DNA of 54,268 nucleotides from RQOF01 sp964461135 (GCA_964461135.1 CAYWTB010000025.1:1-54268), one strand, 5' to 3'; shown: positions 1 to 9,256, counted from the first letter of the stretch. Notes: generated by a model from the letters alone, not told the origin. A program made the numbers and translations.

Positions 1-45
1 ATGATGTAAGTTCTTATCCATTAAATAACTACTTTAGAAATTTAG

Positions 46-606
46 GTATTATTAATACTTTTAGTAACTTCAGCAGGCAAATTCATATTTGCCCAGCCAC
101 TGCAGGCAGAAGTTAAAGAGGAAGTTCCAATTATACTTAAAGCTCTGAATCAGAACAATACGCTGAAAGATAAAATCAAGAATGATTGCGTCATTGCTAT
201 CCTTTATAATTCGGGATCAGCAACATCAGAAAATGAGAAGGAAATGATTTCGGATATTTTGAATGTTAATAAAAACATTAAAATATATGGTAAAAAGATA
301 AAGACCATCGAAATTCCACTTGATGCCTCGTTGAACTTGGAAAAAAAGATTATTATCAACAAAATAAATGCATTCTGGCTTACTTCGGGAATTAAGTCCT
401 ATATAAATAAAATCAGGGAAAGCGCTAAGTACAATCAGGTAATTACCATTGCCTCGGACCAGAACCTGGTGACAAATTCGCTGGCGGCCATGGGAGCACA
501 AAAGACAGAAAATGGGTATAAATTACTTATAAATCTTTTGGAAATTCAGAATATAAACATTGATTTACATCAGAACCTGTTGTCCGAAGCTATTGTCATC
601 CAATAA
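46..606 (+). CDS. YfiR-family secreted protein, 5' end unresolved
   Basis: The reading frame is open from just after an in-frame TAG at 43-45 to TAA at 604-606. Its first residues (LLILLVTSAG...FAQ) look like the hydrophobic core and cleavage region of a signal peptide. The body resembles the YfiR family of periplasmic proteins, which in some bacteria restrain a membrane diguanylate cyclase: 'LKALNQNNTLKD', then a strand reading 'VIAILYNSG', a central 'AFWLTSGI', and the C-terminal 'QNLLSEAIVIQ'. The first ATG in frame is at 244 and would remove the signal peptide and a third of the domain, so it is unlikely to be the real start. No ATG, GTG or TTG lies between 46 and 99. Either a base is missing near 40-48 (frame 3 upstream is open and reads NNYFRN before the hydrophobic run) or the copy is damaged. 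The family call comes from recalled sequence character and is moderately sure; the start is not. Confidence 0.55.
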   Translation, partial: VLLILLVTSAGKFIFAQPLQAEVKEEVPIILKALNQNNTLKDKIKNDCVIAILYNSGSATSENEKEMISDILNVNKNIKIYGKKIKTIEIPLDASLNLEKKIIINKINAFWLTSGIKSYINKIRESAKYNQVITIASDQNLVTNSLAAMGAQKTENGYKLLINLLEIQNINIDLHQNLLSEAIVIQ

Positions 607-629
607 ATTCTATTTTTGATAGATCAAGT

Positions 630-666
630 AAAAAAACCCCGGTTAATTGAAGCGGGGTTTTTTTTA
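630..666. terminator. bidirectional rho-independent terminator
   Basis: AAAAAACCCCG and CGGGGTTTTTT form a GC-closed stem around a short A/T loop, with A and T tracts on the two sides. It sits between the convergent ends of the YfiR-like gene (+) and sdhB (-), so it can serve both transcripts. Confidence 0.85.
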
Positions 667-681
667 TTTGTCTCACACCGG

Positions 682-1392
682 CTAATATTCCCTGCTCACT
701 AGTCTTTTCTTTAGTTCCGAAATATGCCAGGTCAAATTAATATCCTTCGGGCAGGCTTCTACGCAATTGAAAATCGTATGGCAACGCCATACACCGTCGT
801 TATTATCCACAATTTGCAATCGTTCAGCAGCACCTTCATCGCGAGAATCGAACGTATAGCGAAATGATTTCAATAAAGTCGCCGGCCCCAGAAACTGAGG
901 ATTTTTCCAACTGGAGGGACAGGAAGTCGTGCAGGCGCCGCACTGGATGCACCTGGTGGATTCGTCAATCAATTCACGGTCTTCCACAGATTGATATCTC
1001 TCCTTTGTTGGCGGAGGCGTCTTGTTAATCAGGTACGGTTTCACCACTTCATATTTCTTGAAGAAGTCATCCATATCCACCACTAAATCTTTAATAATCG
1101 GAAGTGACCGTAACGGCTCAACCATAATATGAGTAGGATCTCTAAAATTGCCAATAAGCGCCTCGCAAGCTAACATATTCGCGCCATTGATTTTCATAGC
1201 GCAAGAACCACAAATGCCATGGGCACAGGAGCGGCGGAAGGAGAGTGTTCCATCTTGTTCCCATTTAATCCTATGCAAAAGGTCCAGAACTTTATCCATT
1301 GGGTTTGCCTCAACGGTGAACTCGTCAAAATGAGGTTTGGTATCCTCTTTTTCCGGATTAAAGCGAGATACTTTAACTTTTACCTGTATCAT
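682..1392 (-). CDS. sdhB: succinate dehydrogenase / fumarate reductase iron-sulfur subunit
   Basis: This subunit carries electrons from the flavin of SdhA to the membrane quinone site. All cluster ligands can be placed. The 2Fe-2S site is C56, C61, C64 and C76 (in 'SCAHGICGSC' and 'MLAC'). The ferredoxin-like second half has C148, C151, C154 and C158 ('CIQCGACTTSC') and C204, C210 and C214, giving the 4Fe-4S and 3Fe-4S clusters. Length (236 aa) is normal. The ATG overlaps the sdhA stop as TAATG, so the two are translationally coupled. It is the last gene of the sdhCDAB operon and is followed by a terminator. The sequence alone does not separate a succinate-oxidising from a fumarate-reducing direction, though a plain two-anchor complex without a methyl-viologen-type partner favours Sdh. 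Confidence 0.95.
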   Translation of the reverse strand: MIQVKVKVSRFNPEKEDTKPHFDEFTVEANPMDKVLDLLHRIKWEQDGTLSFRRSCAHGICGSCAMKINGANMLACEALIGNFRDPTHIMVEPLRSLPIIKDLVVDMDDFFKKYEVVKPYLINKTPPPTKERYQSVEDRELIDESTRCIQCGACTTSCPSSWKNPQFLGPATLLKSFRYTFDSRDEGAAERLQIVDNNDGVWRCHTIFNCVEACPKDINLTWHISELKKRLVSREY

Positions 1393-3122
1393 TAGTATTT
1401 CCTTTCCTTTGGTTGAAATTTAGTGATCACAACGGGTTTATAATCAAAAATAACTTTCCCTTCTTTCTTAAAAGCAAGGGTGTGTTTCAACCAATTTTTA
1501 TCATCACGTTTCGGATAATCTGTGCGGAACTGCGATCCCCGGCTCTCTTGCCGGTTAAGTGCGCCATTAACTATGATCTCTGCAAAATGCAAAAGATTAT
1601 GCAACTCCAATGCTTCAGTCAAATCTGTGTTGAAATTCATTCCCTTATCGTCTATCTGAATGTGTTCGACTCTTTCTTCCAATTCGTGAACTTTGTCTAG
1701 CATCTCTTTCATATCTTTCTCTTCTCTGAAAATGCCCAGCTTCGCCATCATGGTTTCCTGGAGTTCGTGCCTGATTACCCCGACTTTTTCTTTGCCGGTA
1801 TTATTCCGAATAGTTTCCACTCGTTCGATAGAAGCCTTAATCTGATCTTCCGGTAAATCGGCTTTTTCGGTGCCGTTTTTATTGAGGTATTCAATAATGG
1901 TTTTTCCCGCTCGTCTTCCGAAAACGATCGTTTCCAACTGGGAATTAGTTCCCAGCCGGTTAGCACCGTGAACCGAAACACAGGCACACTCACCGGCGGC
2001 ATAGAAACCTTCCAATTTCTGTGATTTGCCGTCTGCCAGCACTTCCGAATCAATGGTTACCGGAATCCCGCCCATCGAGTAGTGTGCAGTCGGTTGAATA
2101 GGTATCGGTTCTTTCACCGGGTCCGCGCCGGCAATTTTGCGGCAAAAACCAGTGATTTCCGGTAATCTTTCATTAATCTTTTTCTCGCCCAGGTGCCGCA
2201 AGTCCAAATATACATAATCCTCACCGTTTATCCCAAATCCTTCATTAATCTCGGTTTGAATTGAACGGGAAGTCATGTCCCTAGGAGCAAGTTCCATAAG
2301 TTTGGGGGCATATTTTTCCATGAAACGTTTGCCCTCGTTATTAATTAAATAAGCACCTTCACCACGGGCACCCTCGGTGAGCAAGATGCCGTAGCGGTAC
2401 AATCCGGTGGGGTGAAATTGAACAAATTCCATATCTTCCAACGGCAAGCCGGCTCGCAGTACAATTCCCAAACCGTCACCGGTATTTGCGTGTGCGTTAG
2501 ATGTGATTTTATAGGTTCGCCCGTAACCCCCGGTAGCGAACACTACTGTCTTGCTGTGGAAAGTTATGAATTCTCCACCAATCATGTCGTAGGCAATTAA
2601 ACCACGGATGATATTATCTTTCAGAAGCAAATCCGTTACGAAAAACTCCGGATAGAAACGAACATGGTTTTTCACGCATTGATCATACAATGTATGAAGC
2701 ATAACATGTCCGGTTCGGTCGGCAGCAAAACAAGCGCGTAAAATAGGCGCTTCACCGTAATTGCGGGTATGTCCACCAAATTTCCGTTGGTTTATTTTCC
2801 CTTCCGGAGTACGACTGAAGGGCACTCCCAAGTGTTCTAATTCATACACTGCGGGAATCGCATCATTCACTAAAACCTCGGCTGCATCTTGATCGGCCAG
2901 GTAATCGCTACCTTTCACGGTATCAAAAAAATGCCAATCTATATGATCTTCTTCAACATTTCCCATTGCTGCGGCGATTCCCCCCTGGGCTGCGCCACTA
3001 TGTGATCGGGTTGGAAAAACTTTTGAAACGACTGCAACATCATAATACCTGGAAGCTTCCAGGGCAGCCCGTAAACCAGCTAATCCCGCACCAACAATCA
3101 CCACATCATGTTTAGCTATCAT
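1392..3122 (-). CDS. sdhA: succinate dehydrogenase / fumarate reductase flavoprotein subunit
   Basis: Catalytic FAD subunit of complex II. The N-terminal Rossmann motif is GAGLAGLRAA. His41, in 'RSHSGAAQGGI', is at the position of the covalently flavinylated histidine in the family. Further family motifs are 'QFHPTGLY', 'TEGARGEGAYLIN', 'RDMTSRSI' (active-site Arg region), 'HYSMGGI' and 'GECACVSVHGANRLG'. At 576 aa it is full length. The start has an AGAGG Shine-Dalgarno site a short way upstream. It lies 70 nt after sdhD and overlaps sdhB by one base. No separate sdhE/flavinylation factor is seen in the window. Confidence 0.96.
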   Translation of the reverse strand: MIAKHDVVIVGAGLAGLRAALEASRYYDVAVVSKVFPTRSHSGAAQGGIAAAMGNVEEDHIDWHFFDTVKGSDYLADQDAAEVLVNDAIPAVYELEHLGVPFSRTPEGKINQRKFGGHTRNYGEAPILRACFAADRTGHVMLHTLYDQCVKNHVRFYPEFFVTDLLLKDNIIRGLIAYDMIGGEFITFHSKTVVFATGGYGRTYKITSNAHANTGDGLGIVLRAGLPLEDMEFVQFHPTGLYRYGILLTEGARGEGAYLINNEGKRFMEKYAPKLMELAPRDMTSRSIQTEINEGFGINGEDYVYLDLRHLGEKKINERLPEITGFCRKIAGADPVKEPIPIQPTAHYSMGGIPVTIDSEVLADGKSQKLEGFYAAGECACVSVHGANRLGTNSQLETIVFGRRAGKTIIEYLNKNGTEKADLPEDQIKASIERVETIRNNTGKEKVGVIRHELQETMMAKLGIFREEKDMKEMLDKVHELEERVEHIQIDDKGMNFNTDLTEALELHNLLHFAEIIVNGALNRQESRGSQFRTDYPKRDDKNWLKHTLAFKKEGKVIFDYKPVVITKFQPKERKY

Positions 3123-3192
3123 TTTAACCTCTTTTGTTTTCCATTATTTTGTCAAATTTGATTCAAGCAACAAAAAATGATAATGTTTATAC

Positions 3193-3558
3193 TTACTGTA
3201 TATTTGGTAATGTGAGCATTGTAATGAAACCAAGAACACCGATAAAAATTCCCACAACCATAATTACAGCAAATATTGCTTTTCGCATGCCAGGCTTCAT
3301 ATGATAATCTCGAATAACAGACCAAAGCCCATTCAGCCCATGATATAAAGCTAAAGCAACAAATACCAAATAAAACGTTCGCATATATGGATTGGATAAT
3401 CGGGCAATGATTGTCGCCCAATCGTGGCCTGAATCCCAGGTATTATGTGAAATATAAAAATGGACGAGCACCTGGATAAAAAGAACCAGGCCGGTAACAC
3501 GTTGGAAATACCAGCCAAAAGTTCCTGAAGTGTCCGAACCTTCGAATTTATAAGCCAT
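3193..3558 (-). CDS. sdhD: succinate dehydrogenase membrane anchor subunit
   Basis: A 121-residue protein with three predicted membrane helices, following sdhC and preceding sdhA. It holds 'FQRVTGLVLFIQVLVHFY' in the first helix and 'YHGLNGLWSVIRDY' in the second, the His-bearing motifs typical of cytochrome b/quinone-site anchors. It is paralogous in pattern to the preceding anchor, whose corresponding motifs are 'LHRLTG' and 'FHALNGIRIFIIDY'. The AAGGAG ribosome site before the ATG is strong. Calling this one SdhD and the other SdhC rests on gene order; the two could be swapped in nomenclature. Confidence 0.88.
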   Translation of the reverse strand: MAYKFEGSDTSGTFGWYFQRVTGLVLFIQVLVHFYISHNTWDSGHDWATIIARLSNPYMRTFYLVFVALALYHGLNGLWSVIRDYHMKPGMRKAIFAVIMVVGIFIGVLGFITMLTLPNIQ

Positions 3559-3583
3559 TTGAAATTCTCCTTAAGAAGTTGAT

Positions 3584-3919
3584 TTAAAAAAACATTATCG
3601 CGCCCATTCCAGCAAAAAGAATGATGCTGAAAACCAAGACAGCTGTTAATAATTGTTTGTGATACCGGGCACCATTAAAATAATCAATGATAAAAATTCG
3701 TATCCCATTTAATGCATGAAAAACCACTATACTGAAAAGACACCATTCCAACACCATAAGAATTGGATTCCTGAATATTTGCATCTCACTTTGCCACCCA
3801 GGTTTATTATGGAGTCCGCTGACAAGGTAAATATGGATGAGAATATAGCCAATTAGCGCTAATCCAGTTAAGCGATGCAGGATATATCCCCAGGTACCGT
3901 AATGCTTTACATATCTCAT
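3584..3919 (-). CDS. sdhC: succinate dehydrogenase cytochrome b subunit
   Basis: First gene of the sdhCDAB operon. It encodes a 111-residue membrane protein with three helices and the family motifs 'GYILHRLTGLALIGY', 'HIYLVSG' and 'FHALNGIRIFIIDYF'. The histidines in the first and second helices are the likely haem ligands. The start is set by AAGGAG about ten bases before the ATG. Only 25 nt separate it from sdhD. Upstream are a sigma70-like promoter and a TTGAGAA dyad, described separately. Confidence 0.9.
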   Translation of the reverse strand: MRYVKHYGTWGYILHRLTGLALIGYILIHIYLVSGLHNKPGWQSEMQIFRNPILMVLEWCLFSIVVFHALNGIRIFIIDYFNGARYHKQLLTAVLVFSIILFAGMGAIMFF

Positions 3920-3993
3920 GGATGAATTCTCCTTCTATTTTGGGTGTGTAAAAAAAACAAAAAAGAATGCCAAAAAGATATAGACTTGAGAAA

Positions 3994-4022
3994 AATATAA
4001 TATTGTCATATATATTTATCAA
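3994..4022 (-). promoter_or_regulatory. promoter of sdhCDAB
   Basis: Read on the minus strand: TTGATA at 4022-4017, a 17-nt spacer, then TATATT at 3999-3994. Transcription would start near 3987 and leave a leader of about 70 nt before sdhC. The match is good for a sigma70-type promoter but untested. A TTGAGAA element covers 3986-3992, right at the expected start point. Confidence 0.55.
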
Positions 4023-4053
4023 GAGTAATATAACTTTATATTTTTAATAAGGA

Positions 4054-4074
4054 TATTGAGAATTTTTCTCAATA
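4054..4074. promoter_or_regulatory. perfect 9-bp inverted repeat, candidate operator upstream of sdh
   Basis: TATTGAGAA-TTT-TTCTCAATA is a perfect 9+3+9 dyad, centred about 77 bp upstream of the inferred sdh start point. The half-site TTGAGAA recurs at 3986-3992 next to the -10 box. Neither copy is followed by a T tract in the minus direction, so a terminator for comEC is less likely than a protein binding site. The binding protein is unknown. Confidence 0.5.
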
Positions 4075-4189
4075 ATATATATGAAAAACATGAAAATTTC
4101 AGATATTTTTCACATATGTATTGGTTTTTTTATCCATAATTATTCCCTGCATTTATCTGCATAACAACTTCAAATTCAGACATCCCAAC

Positions 4190-6577
4190 TCACCATTGAA
4201 CCTGTTGCCAGTTTCGACCGCTCCATTTCAACCATACGGCCCGATTCCGGTCGGTCCGGAAATACTCAATACCAGCACGTTCCAGGCGATCAATAACAAT
4301 TTCAGAGGGATGATCATATTTATTGGACTGGCCTACAGAAATAAGAGCAATATCGGGATCAACCGCACCAAGAAATTCCCGGGAGGATGAGGTTATACTT
4401 CCATGATGTCCGACCTTTAGAATGTCTGCCTTGAGGAGAGGAGACCAACACCCAAGATCATACTCCACGGGAGTCTCGGCATCACCGGTAAAAAGGATGG
4501 CTGATTCACCGAGCTGAAAACGTGCTACCACAGAAACATCATTGATGTTATAGCCATAAGAATGAGCTCCATGGATATATGGCGACAAAGGTGCCAGAAT
4601 AAAGATTCGGGAATATTGATCTACTACCATCTGATCTCCCGTTTTTAAGAATCTCAACGGAATATCCTTTTCCATCAAGGTTTTAATAGCACTGTCCTGC
4701 CAGAAATATGAGATGTCCATTTCAGGCAGGTAAACAGTATCCACTTTTATTTCTTCGAGAAGTGAAAACAGACCTCCAATATGATCTGAATGCGCATGTG
4801 TAATAATAACTTTTTCGCAGTGAAGTTTACCAAATTCCCGAATTGCCGGCAGTATCACCTCTCGTCCGCTGTCCCAGTCCTGATAAACCGGACCTGCGTC
4901 AATGAGTACCTGTTTGCCGGTGGGAGTTTTAACAATAAAGGCGTCCCCCTGACCTACATCAAGCATAATAAGCTGGGGCGGATAGCTCCGAGGAGCAATT
5001 TTCCATAAAACAAGAACAACCAGGAGTGCTCCAAGGGTCAGCTTCAAAGTTGTAATGTTTTCAGCTGATCGCCAGAATATCAAACTTATGGCAAGCAGAT
5101 AAATCACAAAAACGACAATATCCGGTGAAGATAATTGCACATAGGCAAAGGGCAAACCGGCCGCCGTGTGTACAATCCAGAATAACACATCAATTAAATG
5201 AGATAATAATTGTCCTACTAGAATTGAAATCAGGGAGGAAAAATAAGAAAGAATCAGTGATAAAACTCCGATGGGAATTAGAATTCCCACCAGGGGTATG
5301 ACCATAAGATTCAAAAGCAAAGAAATCAGCGGAATCTGGTTAAAATAAGCGGCCATTAGCGGAAGGGTTCCTAATTGGGCCGCCAATGAGACTAGGAACA
5401 GCCGGAAGATTTTCAGCAAGATCGACTTCAAGGGAAACCCGGATGGGATAAACTTTAAAAATTTATTCTCTAAGGGTTGCATTCTTTGATAAAAAAACAG
5501 AATAGAGAATACAGCCGTAAAAGAAAATTGAAAGCTGACCCAGAACAGCTGTTGAGGCTGGATTAGCAAAATAAGAAAGGCTGCGGCACCCAACGTATTA
5601 TAAATATCGGGTTTACGTTCAAGATTGCGACCCAGCAAATAGATTGAAACCATTAGTGTTGCACGGATAACCGGGGGCTGGGCCCCGGTAAGAAACATAT
5701 ACACAATCAGAAGAAAAATGGTTAACAGGTTATGCCATCGATAAGACACCGGAAAAAAGGATAAAATCAGATAGATAATATAGACCACAAATCCGACATG
5801 GAGACCACTAATGGCTAAGATGTGGGCCACTCCGCTTTTCTGAAAATCGGTTTTTATATCCCTGGAGATATTTTCTTTTTTACCCAGGAATATGGCTGAA
5901 AGAAATGCGGCGGTATTATCCTGATAAATGATTTTAATGCGCTGATTAAGGTGTTCCCTGGCTGAGTAAAGATCACGTTTTGTACAGATAACATCTTGAT
6001 TTTTCCTGATCCGGACAAGGCTGAAGGATTGCATCTCAATCTGCCCGATTATGCCACGGTATAAAAGATAGTTTTGATAATCAAACTGGCCGGGATTTCT
6101 TTTTCCCGGTACGTGCCGCACCGAAACCTGATCCAGGTAAATTGAATCGCCCGGCAAGAGGGACCAGGGAAAATCTTCATCCAGTTTAAGCAGGAAACGC
6201 CTTTTTATAGAGAAACGATAATCATTTCTCCCGATACTTTTAACATCAATTATTCCGTAATGCCTGGTCTGATCGGGCGGCTCAATTATACATCCCGTGA
6301 CATTTACACTGTCCAGTGGCAGAATCTGGTCAAGAAGATTATCGGCATTATTCTCTTTCCAGATTTTAAAGTTAATGGCACCCAGAAATAGAAAAAGCCC
6401 ACACAATATTAACTTTGAAAGCAGGGAATGACGAAATATGAAAAAAATAATCATGAGAAGAGCGAACAAAGAAAGGAGGATTATGGAAGGAAAATGTAAC
6501 AGGTATTCCAGCCATATTCCCGCAGTCATAAAGACAGTTAAAAAAAGAAATGGACGGGCTACAAAACTCCGTTGCAT
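4190..6577 (-). CDS. comEC: ComEC/Rec2 DNA uptake channel
   Basis: Inner-membrane protein that in competent bacteria conducts single-stranded DNA into the cytoplasm. The N-terminal third has membrane helices and an OB-like soluble part (residues ~80-180). The competence domain follows, with 'ILAISGLHVGFV' and 'LTGAQPPVIRATLM', then many helices. The C-terminal metallo-beta-lactamase domain is intact: 'MLDVGQGDAF', 'THAHSDHIGG', 'LFTGDAE' and 'LKVGHHGS'. I start it at the ATG at 6577, which gives 795 aa and has GGCGG upstream; a TTG at 6622 would add 15 residues but has no ribosome site. No other competence gene is in the window. It is preceded by the clpC terminator and followed by the sdh promoter region. 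Confidence 0.92.
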   Translation of the reverse strand: MQRSFVARPFLFLTVFMTAGIWLEYLLHFPSIILLSLFALLMIIFFIFRHSLLSKLILCGLFLFLGAINFKIWKENNADNLLDQILPLDSVNVTGCIIEPPDQTRHYGIIDVKSIGRNDYRFSIKRRFLLKLDEDFPWSLLPGDSIYLDQVSVRHVPGKRNPGQFDYQNYLLYRGIIGQIEMQSFSLVRIRKNQDVICTKRDLYSAREHLNQRIKIIYQDNTAAFLSAIFLGKKENISRDIKTDFQKSGVAHILAISGLHVGFVVYIIYLILSFFPVSYRWHNLLTIFLLIVYMFLTGAQPPVIRATLMVSIYLLGRNLERKPDIYNTLGAAAFLILLIQPQQLFWVSFQFSFTAVFSILFFYQRMQPLENKFLKFIPSGFPLKSILLKIFRLFLVSLAAQLGTLPLMAAYFNQIPLISLLLNLMVIPLVGILIPIGVLSLILSYFSSLISILVGQLLSHLIDVLFWIVHTAAGLPFAYVQLSSPDIVVFVIYLLAISLIFWRSAENITTLKLTLGALLVVLVLWKIAPRSYPPQLIMLDVGQGDAFIVKTPTGKQVLIDAGPVYQDWDSGREVILPAIREFGKLHCEKVIITHAHSDHIGGLFSLLEEIKVDTVYLPEMDISYFWQDSAIKTLMEKDIPLRFLKTGDQMVVDQYSRIFILAPLSPYIHGAHSYGYNINDVSVVARFQLGESAILFTGDAETPVEYDLGCWSPLLKADILKVGHHGSITSSSREFLGAVDPDIALISVGQSNKYDHPSEIVIDRLERAGIEYFRTDRNRAVWLKWSGRNWQQVQW

Positions 6578-6654
6578 GAATTCCGCCGCAATATTTTTTA
6601 TTGGGTTGTTTCTATTATACAAAAAATTTTAGAGAAACACAGAATATTTTTATT

Positions 6655-6687
6655 AAAAAAAAACCCGGATCGTTCATGATCCGGGTT
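6655..6687 (-). terminator. rho-independent terminator of clpC
   Basis: A 10-bp perfect stem AACCCGGATC / GATCCGGGTT (6662-6687) with a 6-nt loop. It is followed on the minus strand by a run of T. It lies about 26 nt after the clpC stop codon. Confidence 0.9.
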
Positions 6688-6713
6688 CAGGGAAAGGGTG
6701 TTCAAGAAAAAGA

Positions 6714-9191
6714 TTAATTCACATTAATATTTTTACTTTTTTCAACCAATTGAAAAGTCAGTTCTTTCTTATTTTTCATTTTAACCCTGATGGTTGATCC
6801 GTCGGCAAATTTTTCCCGCAGGATTTCGTCTGCCAGGGGATCTTCAATATATTTCTGAATCGCACGTTTCAGCGGTCTTGCACCCAAAATGGGATCATAA
6901 CCCTGCTCCGCAATAAATTCTTTGGCACCATCACTTAATTCCAGAGTGATATTCCGTTCCAGCAGACGCTGGCCGATTTCGGAAATCAGCAGATCCACAA
7001 TTTTCACAATCTCTTTCTTTAACAATTTTCGGAAAAAGATAAAATCATCAAGCCGGTTTAGAAATTCGGGATTGAAAAGTCGTTTCAATTCCGTTGAAAT
7101 CTTGTCACGCATTACATTATGCTCGGTTTCATCGACCTTTTGAGAAAAACCAATGGAAATATTCTTTTTTATTTCCCGGGTACCAACATTGGACGTCATG
7201 ATTAGGATGGTATTCCTGAAATCCACTTTTCTTCCCAGGCTGTCTGTCAATTGACCATCATCAAGAACTTGTAAAAGAATATTAAATATATCAGGATGGG
7301 CCTTCTCCAGCTCATCAAACAACACTACTGAATAGGGATGCCGGCGAACTTTCTCTGTAAGTTGTCCTCCTTCCTCATAACCAATATATCCGGGAGGTGA
7401 ACCGACAAGCCGCGATACAGAAAATTTCTCCATGTATTCAGACATGTCAATGCGGATCAGGGCATCTTTCCGTTCAAAAAGATATTCTGACAGAATTTTG
7501 GCGAGATGAGTTTTCCCGACTCCGGTAGGTCCCAGAAACATGAAAGATCCTATCGGTCGATTGGGATCCTTTAAACCGGTACGGGACCTTCTGATAGCTT
7601 TGGAAATGGTCTTAATGGCCTCATCCTGTCCAATGACAAATATAGTTAATGCATCTTCAATTTCCATCAGCTTTGCAGATTCGCTTTTTGCCACGCGGCG
7701 TACCGGAATTCCGGTCATCATGGAAACAACCTCAGCAATATCTTCATCACTGACTGTCGCCGGTTTACTTTCCTCTTCCCGTTCCCACTTATTTCTTTCG
7801 AACTGCAATTCTTCCTGCAATCTTCTTTCAACATCTCTGAGCTTGGCAGCTTTTTCAAAATCCTGTTGCCGGGCGTAAAGTTCCTTTTCCTGCCGGACCT
7901 TCTCGATTCTTTGCTCGAGTTCCAGGATTTCCTTCGGAACCACAATGCTTGAAATATGCACCCTGGAGCCGGTCTCATCAAGTACATCTATAGCTTTATC
8001 GGGGAAATTTTTATCTGTCACATACCTTTCGCTCAGGCGAATGGTGGATAAAAGTGCTTCATCCGTATAGAAAACATTATGATGTTCTTCGTATTTGGAT
8101 TTTATGCAACGCAAAATCTCCAAAGTTTCTTCCGGACTGGTGGGTTCAATCATTACTTTCTGGAAACGCCTCTCCAGAGCTCCATCCTTTTCCACATACA
8201 TCCGGTACTCATCCAGAGTAGTGGCACCCACACACTGGAGCTCTCCACGGGCCAGTGACGGCTTAAACATGTTGGATGCATCCAGTGAACCTGATGCACC
8301 TCCTGCACCCACAATAGTATGAAGCTCATCGATAAAGAGAATAACATCCTCGGCTTTTTCCAGTTCACTCATAATGGCTTTCATTCGTTCTTCAAACTGA
8401 CCACGGTATTTTGTGCCAGCAACAATGCTTCCCATATCAAGAGCCACAATTCGCTTATTATGAAGGACCCGGGGTACCTTTCGGTTGATAATACGAAGCG
8501 CCAATCCTTCCGCGATGGCGGTCTTTCCTACCCCCGGTTCACCAATCAACACCGGATTATTTTTCTTCCTGCGGCTCAGGATTTGCGCCACCCGTTCAAT
8601 TATTTTATCCCGACCGATAATTGGATCGAGCTTCCCCTGAGCAGCCAACTGAGTTAAATCTCTGCCAAAATGATCAAGTGCAGGTGTCTTTATCTTCTGC
8701 TGGGAAGTTTTTGGTGTAGCACCATGGGAGGTTACCTGCTTTCCTTCCAATATATTCTTTAATTCATTGTAAACAATATTGTAATCAACATTGAAGCTGT
8801 TCATCACCTGAGCAGCTAATCCCTCCTTTTCCTTGAGCAGAGAAAGCAAAAGGTGCTCTGTACCTATAATATCAGATTTGAAATTTTTTGCCTCCAGATA
8901 GGTGACCTTCAAGACTTTTTCCGCCCTTTTGGAAAGTGGCAGATTCCCCAGGGTCATCATCCCTCCGGCTGGTCCTGAGGCCTCCTCAAATCTCTGTTTC
9001 AATTTTTCAATATCCACATTGAGATTCTTCAGGATCTTAATGGCAATGCCCTCTCCTTCCTTAATAATCCCCAGAAAAAGATGTTCAGTTCCGATATAAT
9101 CGTGCCCCAGACGCATTGCCTCTTCTTTAGAATATCGGATTACTTTCTGCACTCGACTGGTAAAATTATTCCTCATTGAAAACCCCAACAT
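6714..9191 (-). CDS. clpC: ATP-dependent Clp protease ATP-binding subunit ClpC
   Basis: Hsp100 unfoldase that feeds ClpP and refolds or degrades damaged proteins. Two Clp-N repeats fill residues ~8-150 ('GTEHLFLGIIKE', 'GTEHLLLSLLKE'). The first AAA+ module has Walker A GEPGVGKTA (~218) and 'LFIDELHTIVGAG'. A UVR-like segment in the linker ('QQDFEKAAKLRDVE') marks ClpC rather than ClpA or ClpB. The second AAA+ module has GPTGVGKTHL and a C-terminal D2-small domain ('ILGARPLKRAIQKYIEDPLA'). The ATG at 9191 has AAGGGG upstream. An internal ATG at 9176 (MRNNFTSRV) aligns better with family N-termini and may be the true start. It is transcribed alone, with its own promoter and terminator. No mcsA/mcsB/ctsR neighbours are present. 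Confidence 0.95.
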   Translation of the reverse strand: MLGFSMRNNFTSRVQKVIRYSKEEAMRLGHDYIGTEHLFLGIIKEGEGIAIKILKNLNVDIEKLKQRFEEASGPAGGMMTLGNLPLSKRAEKVLKVTYLEAKNFKSDIIGTEHLLLSLLKEKEGLAAQVMNSFNVDYNIVYNELKNILEGKQVTSHGATPKTSQQKIKTPALDHFGRDLTQLAAQGKLDPIIGRDKIIERVAQILSRRKKNNPVLIGEPGVGKTAIAEGLALRIINRKVPRVLHNKRIVALDMGSIVAGTKYRGQFEERMKAIMSELEKAEDVILFIDELHTIVGAGGASGSLDASNMFKPSLARGELQCVGATTLDEYRMYVEKDGALERRFQKVMIEPTSPEETLEILRCIKSKYEEHHNVFYTDEALLSTIRLSERYVTDKNFPDKAIDVLDETGSRVHISSIVVPKEILELEQRIEKVRQEKELYARQQDFEKAAKLRDVERRLQEELQFERNKWEREEESKPATVSDEDIAEVVSMMTGIPVRRVAKSESAKLMEIEDALTIFVIGQDEAIKTISKAIRRSRTGLKDPNRPIGSFMFLGPTGVGKTHLAKILSEYLFERKDALIRIDMSEYMEKFSVSRLVGSPPGYIGYEEGGQLTEKVRRHPYSVVLFDELEKAHPDIFNILLQVLDDGQLTDSLGRKVDFRNTILIMTSNVGTREIKKNISIGFSQKVDETEHNVMRDKISTELKRLFNPEFLNRLDDFIFFRKLLKKEIVKIVDLLISEIGQRLLERNITLELSDGAKEFIAEQGYDPILGARPLKRAIQKYIEDPLADEILREKFADGSTIRVKMKNKKELTFQLVEKSKNINVN

Positions 9192-9227
9192 GATACATAA
9201 ACCCCTTTTTTTATTAAAGCCACCTTC

Positions 9228-9256
9228 AATTTACACTTTATCTTTGAATGACGCAA
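9228..9256 (-). promoter_or_regulatory. candidate clpC promoter
   Basis: On the minus strand TTGCGT (9256-9251), a 17-nt spacer and TAAATT (9233-9228) lie about 40 nt before the clpC start. It is a fair sigma70 match. No CIRCE or CtsR-type heptad repeat is visible near it. Confidence 0.35.
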
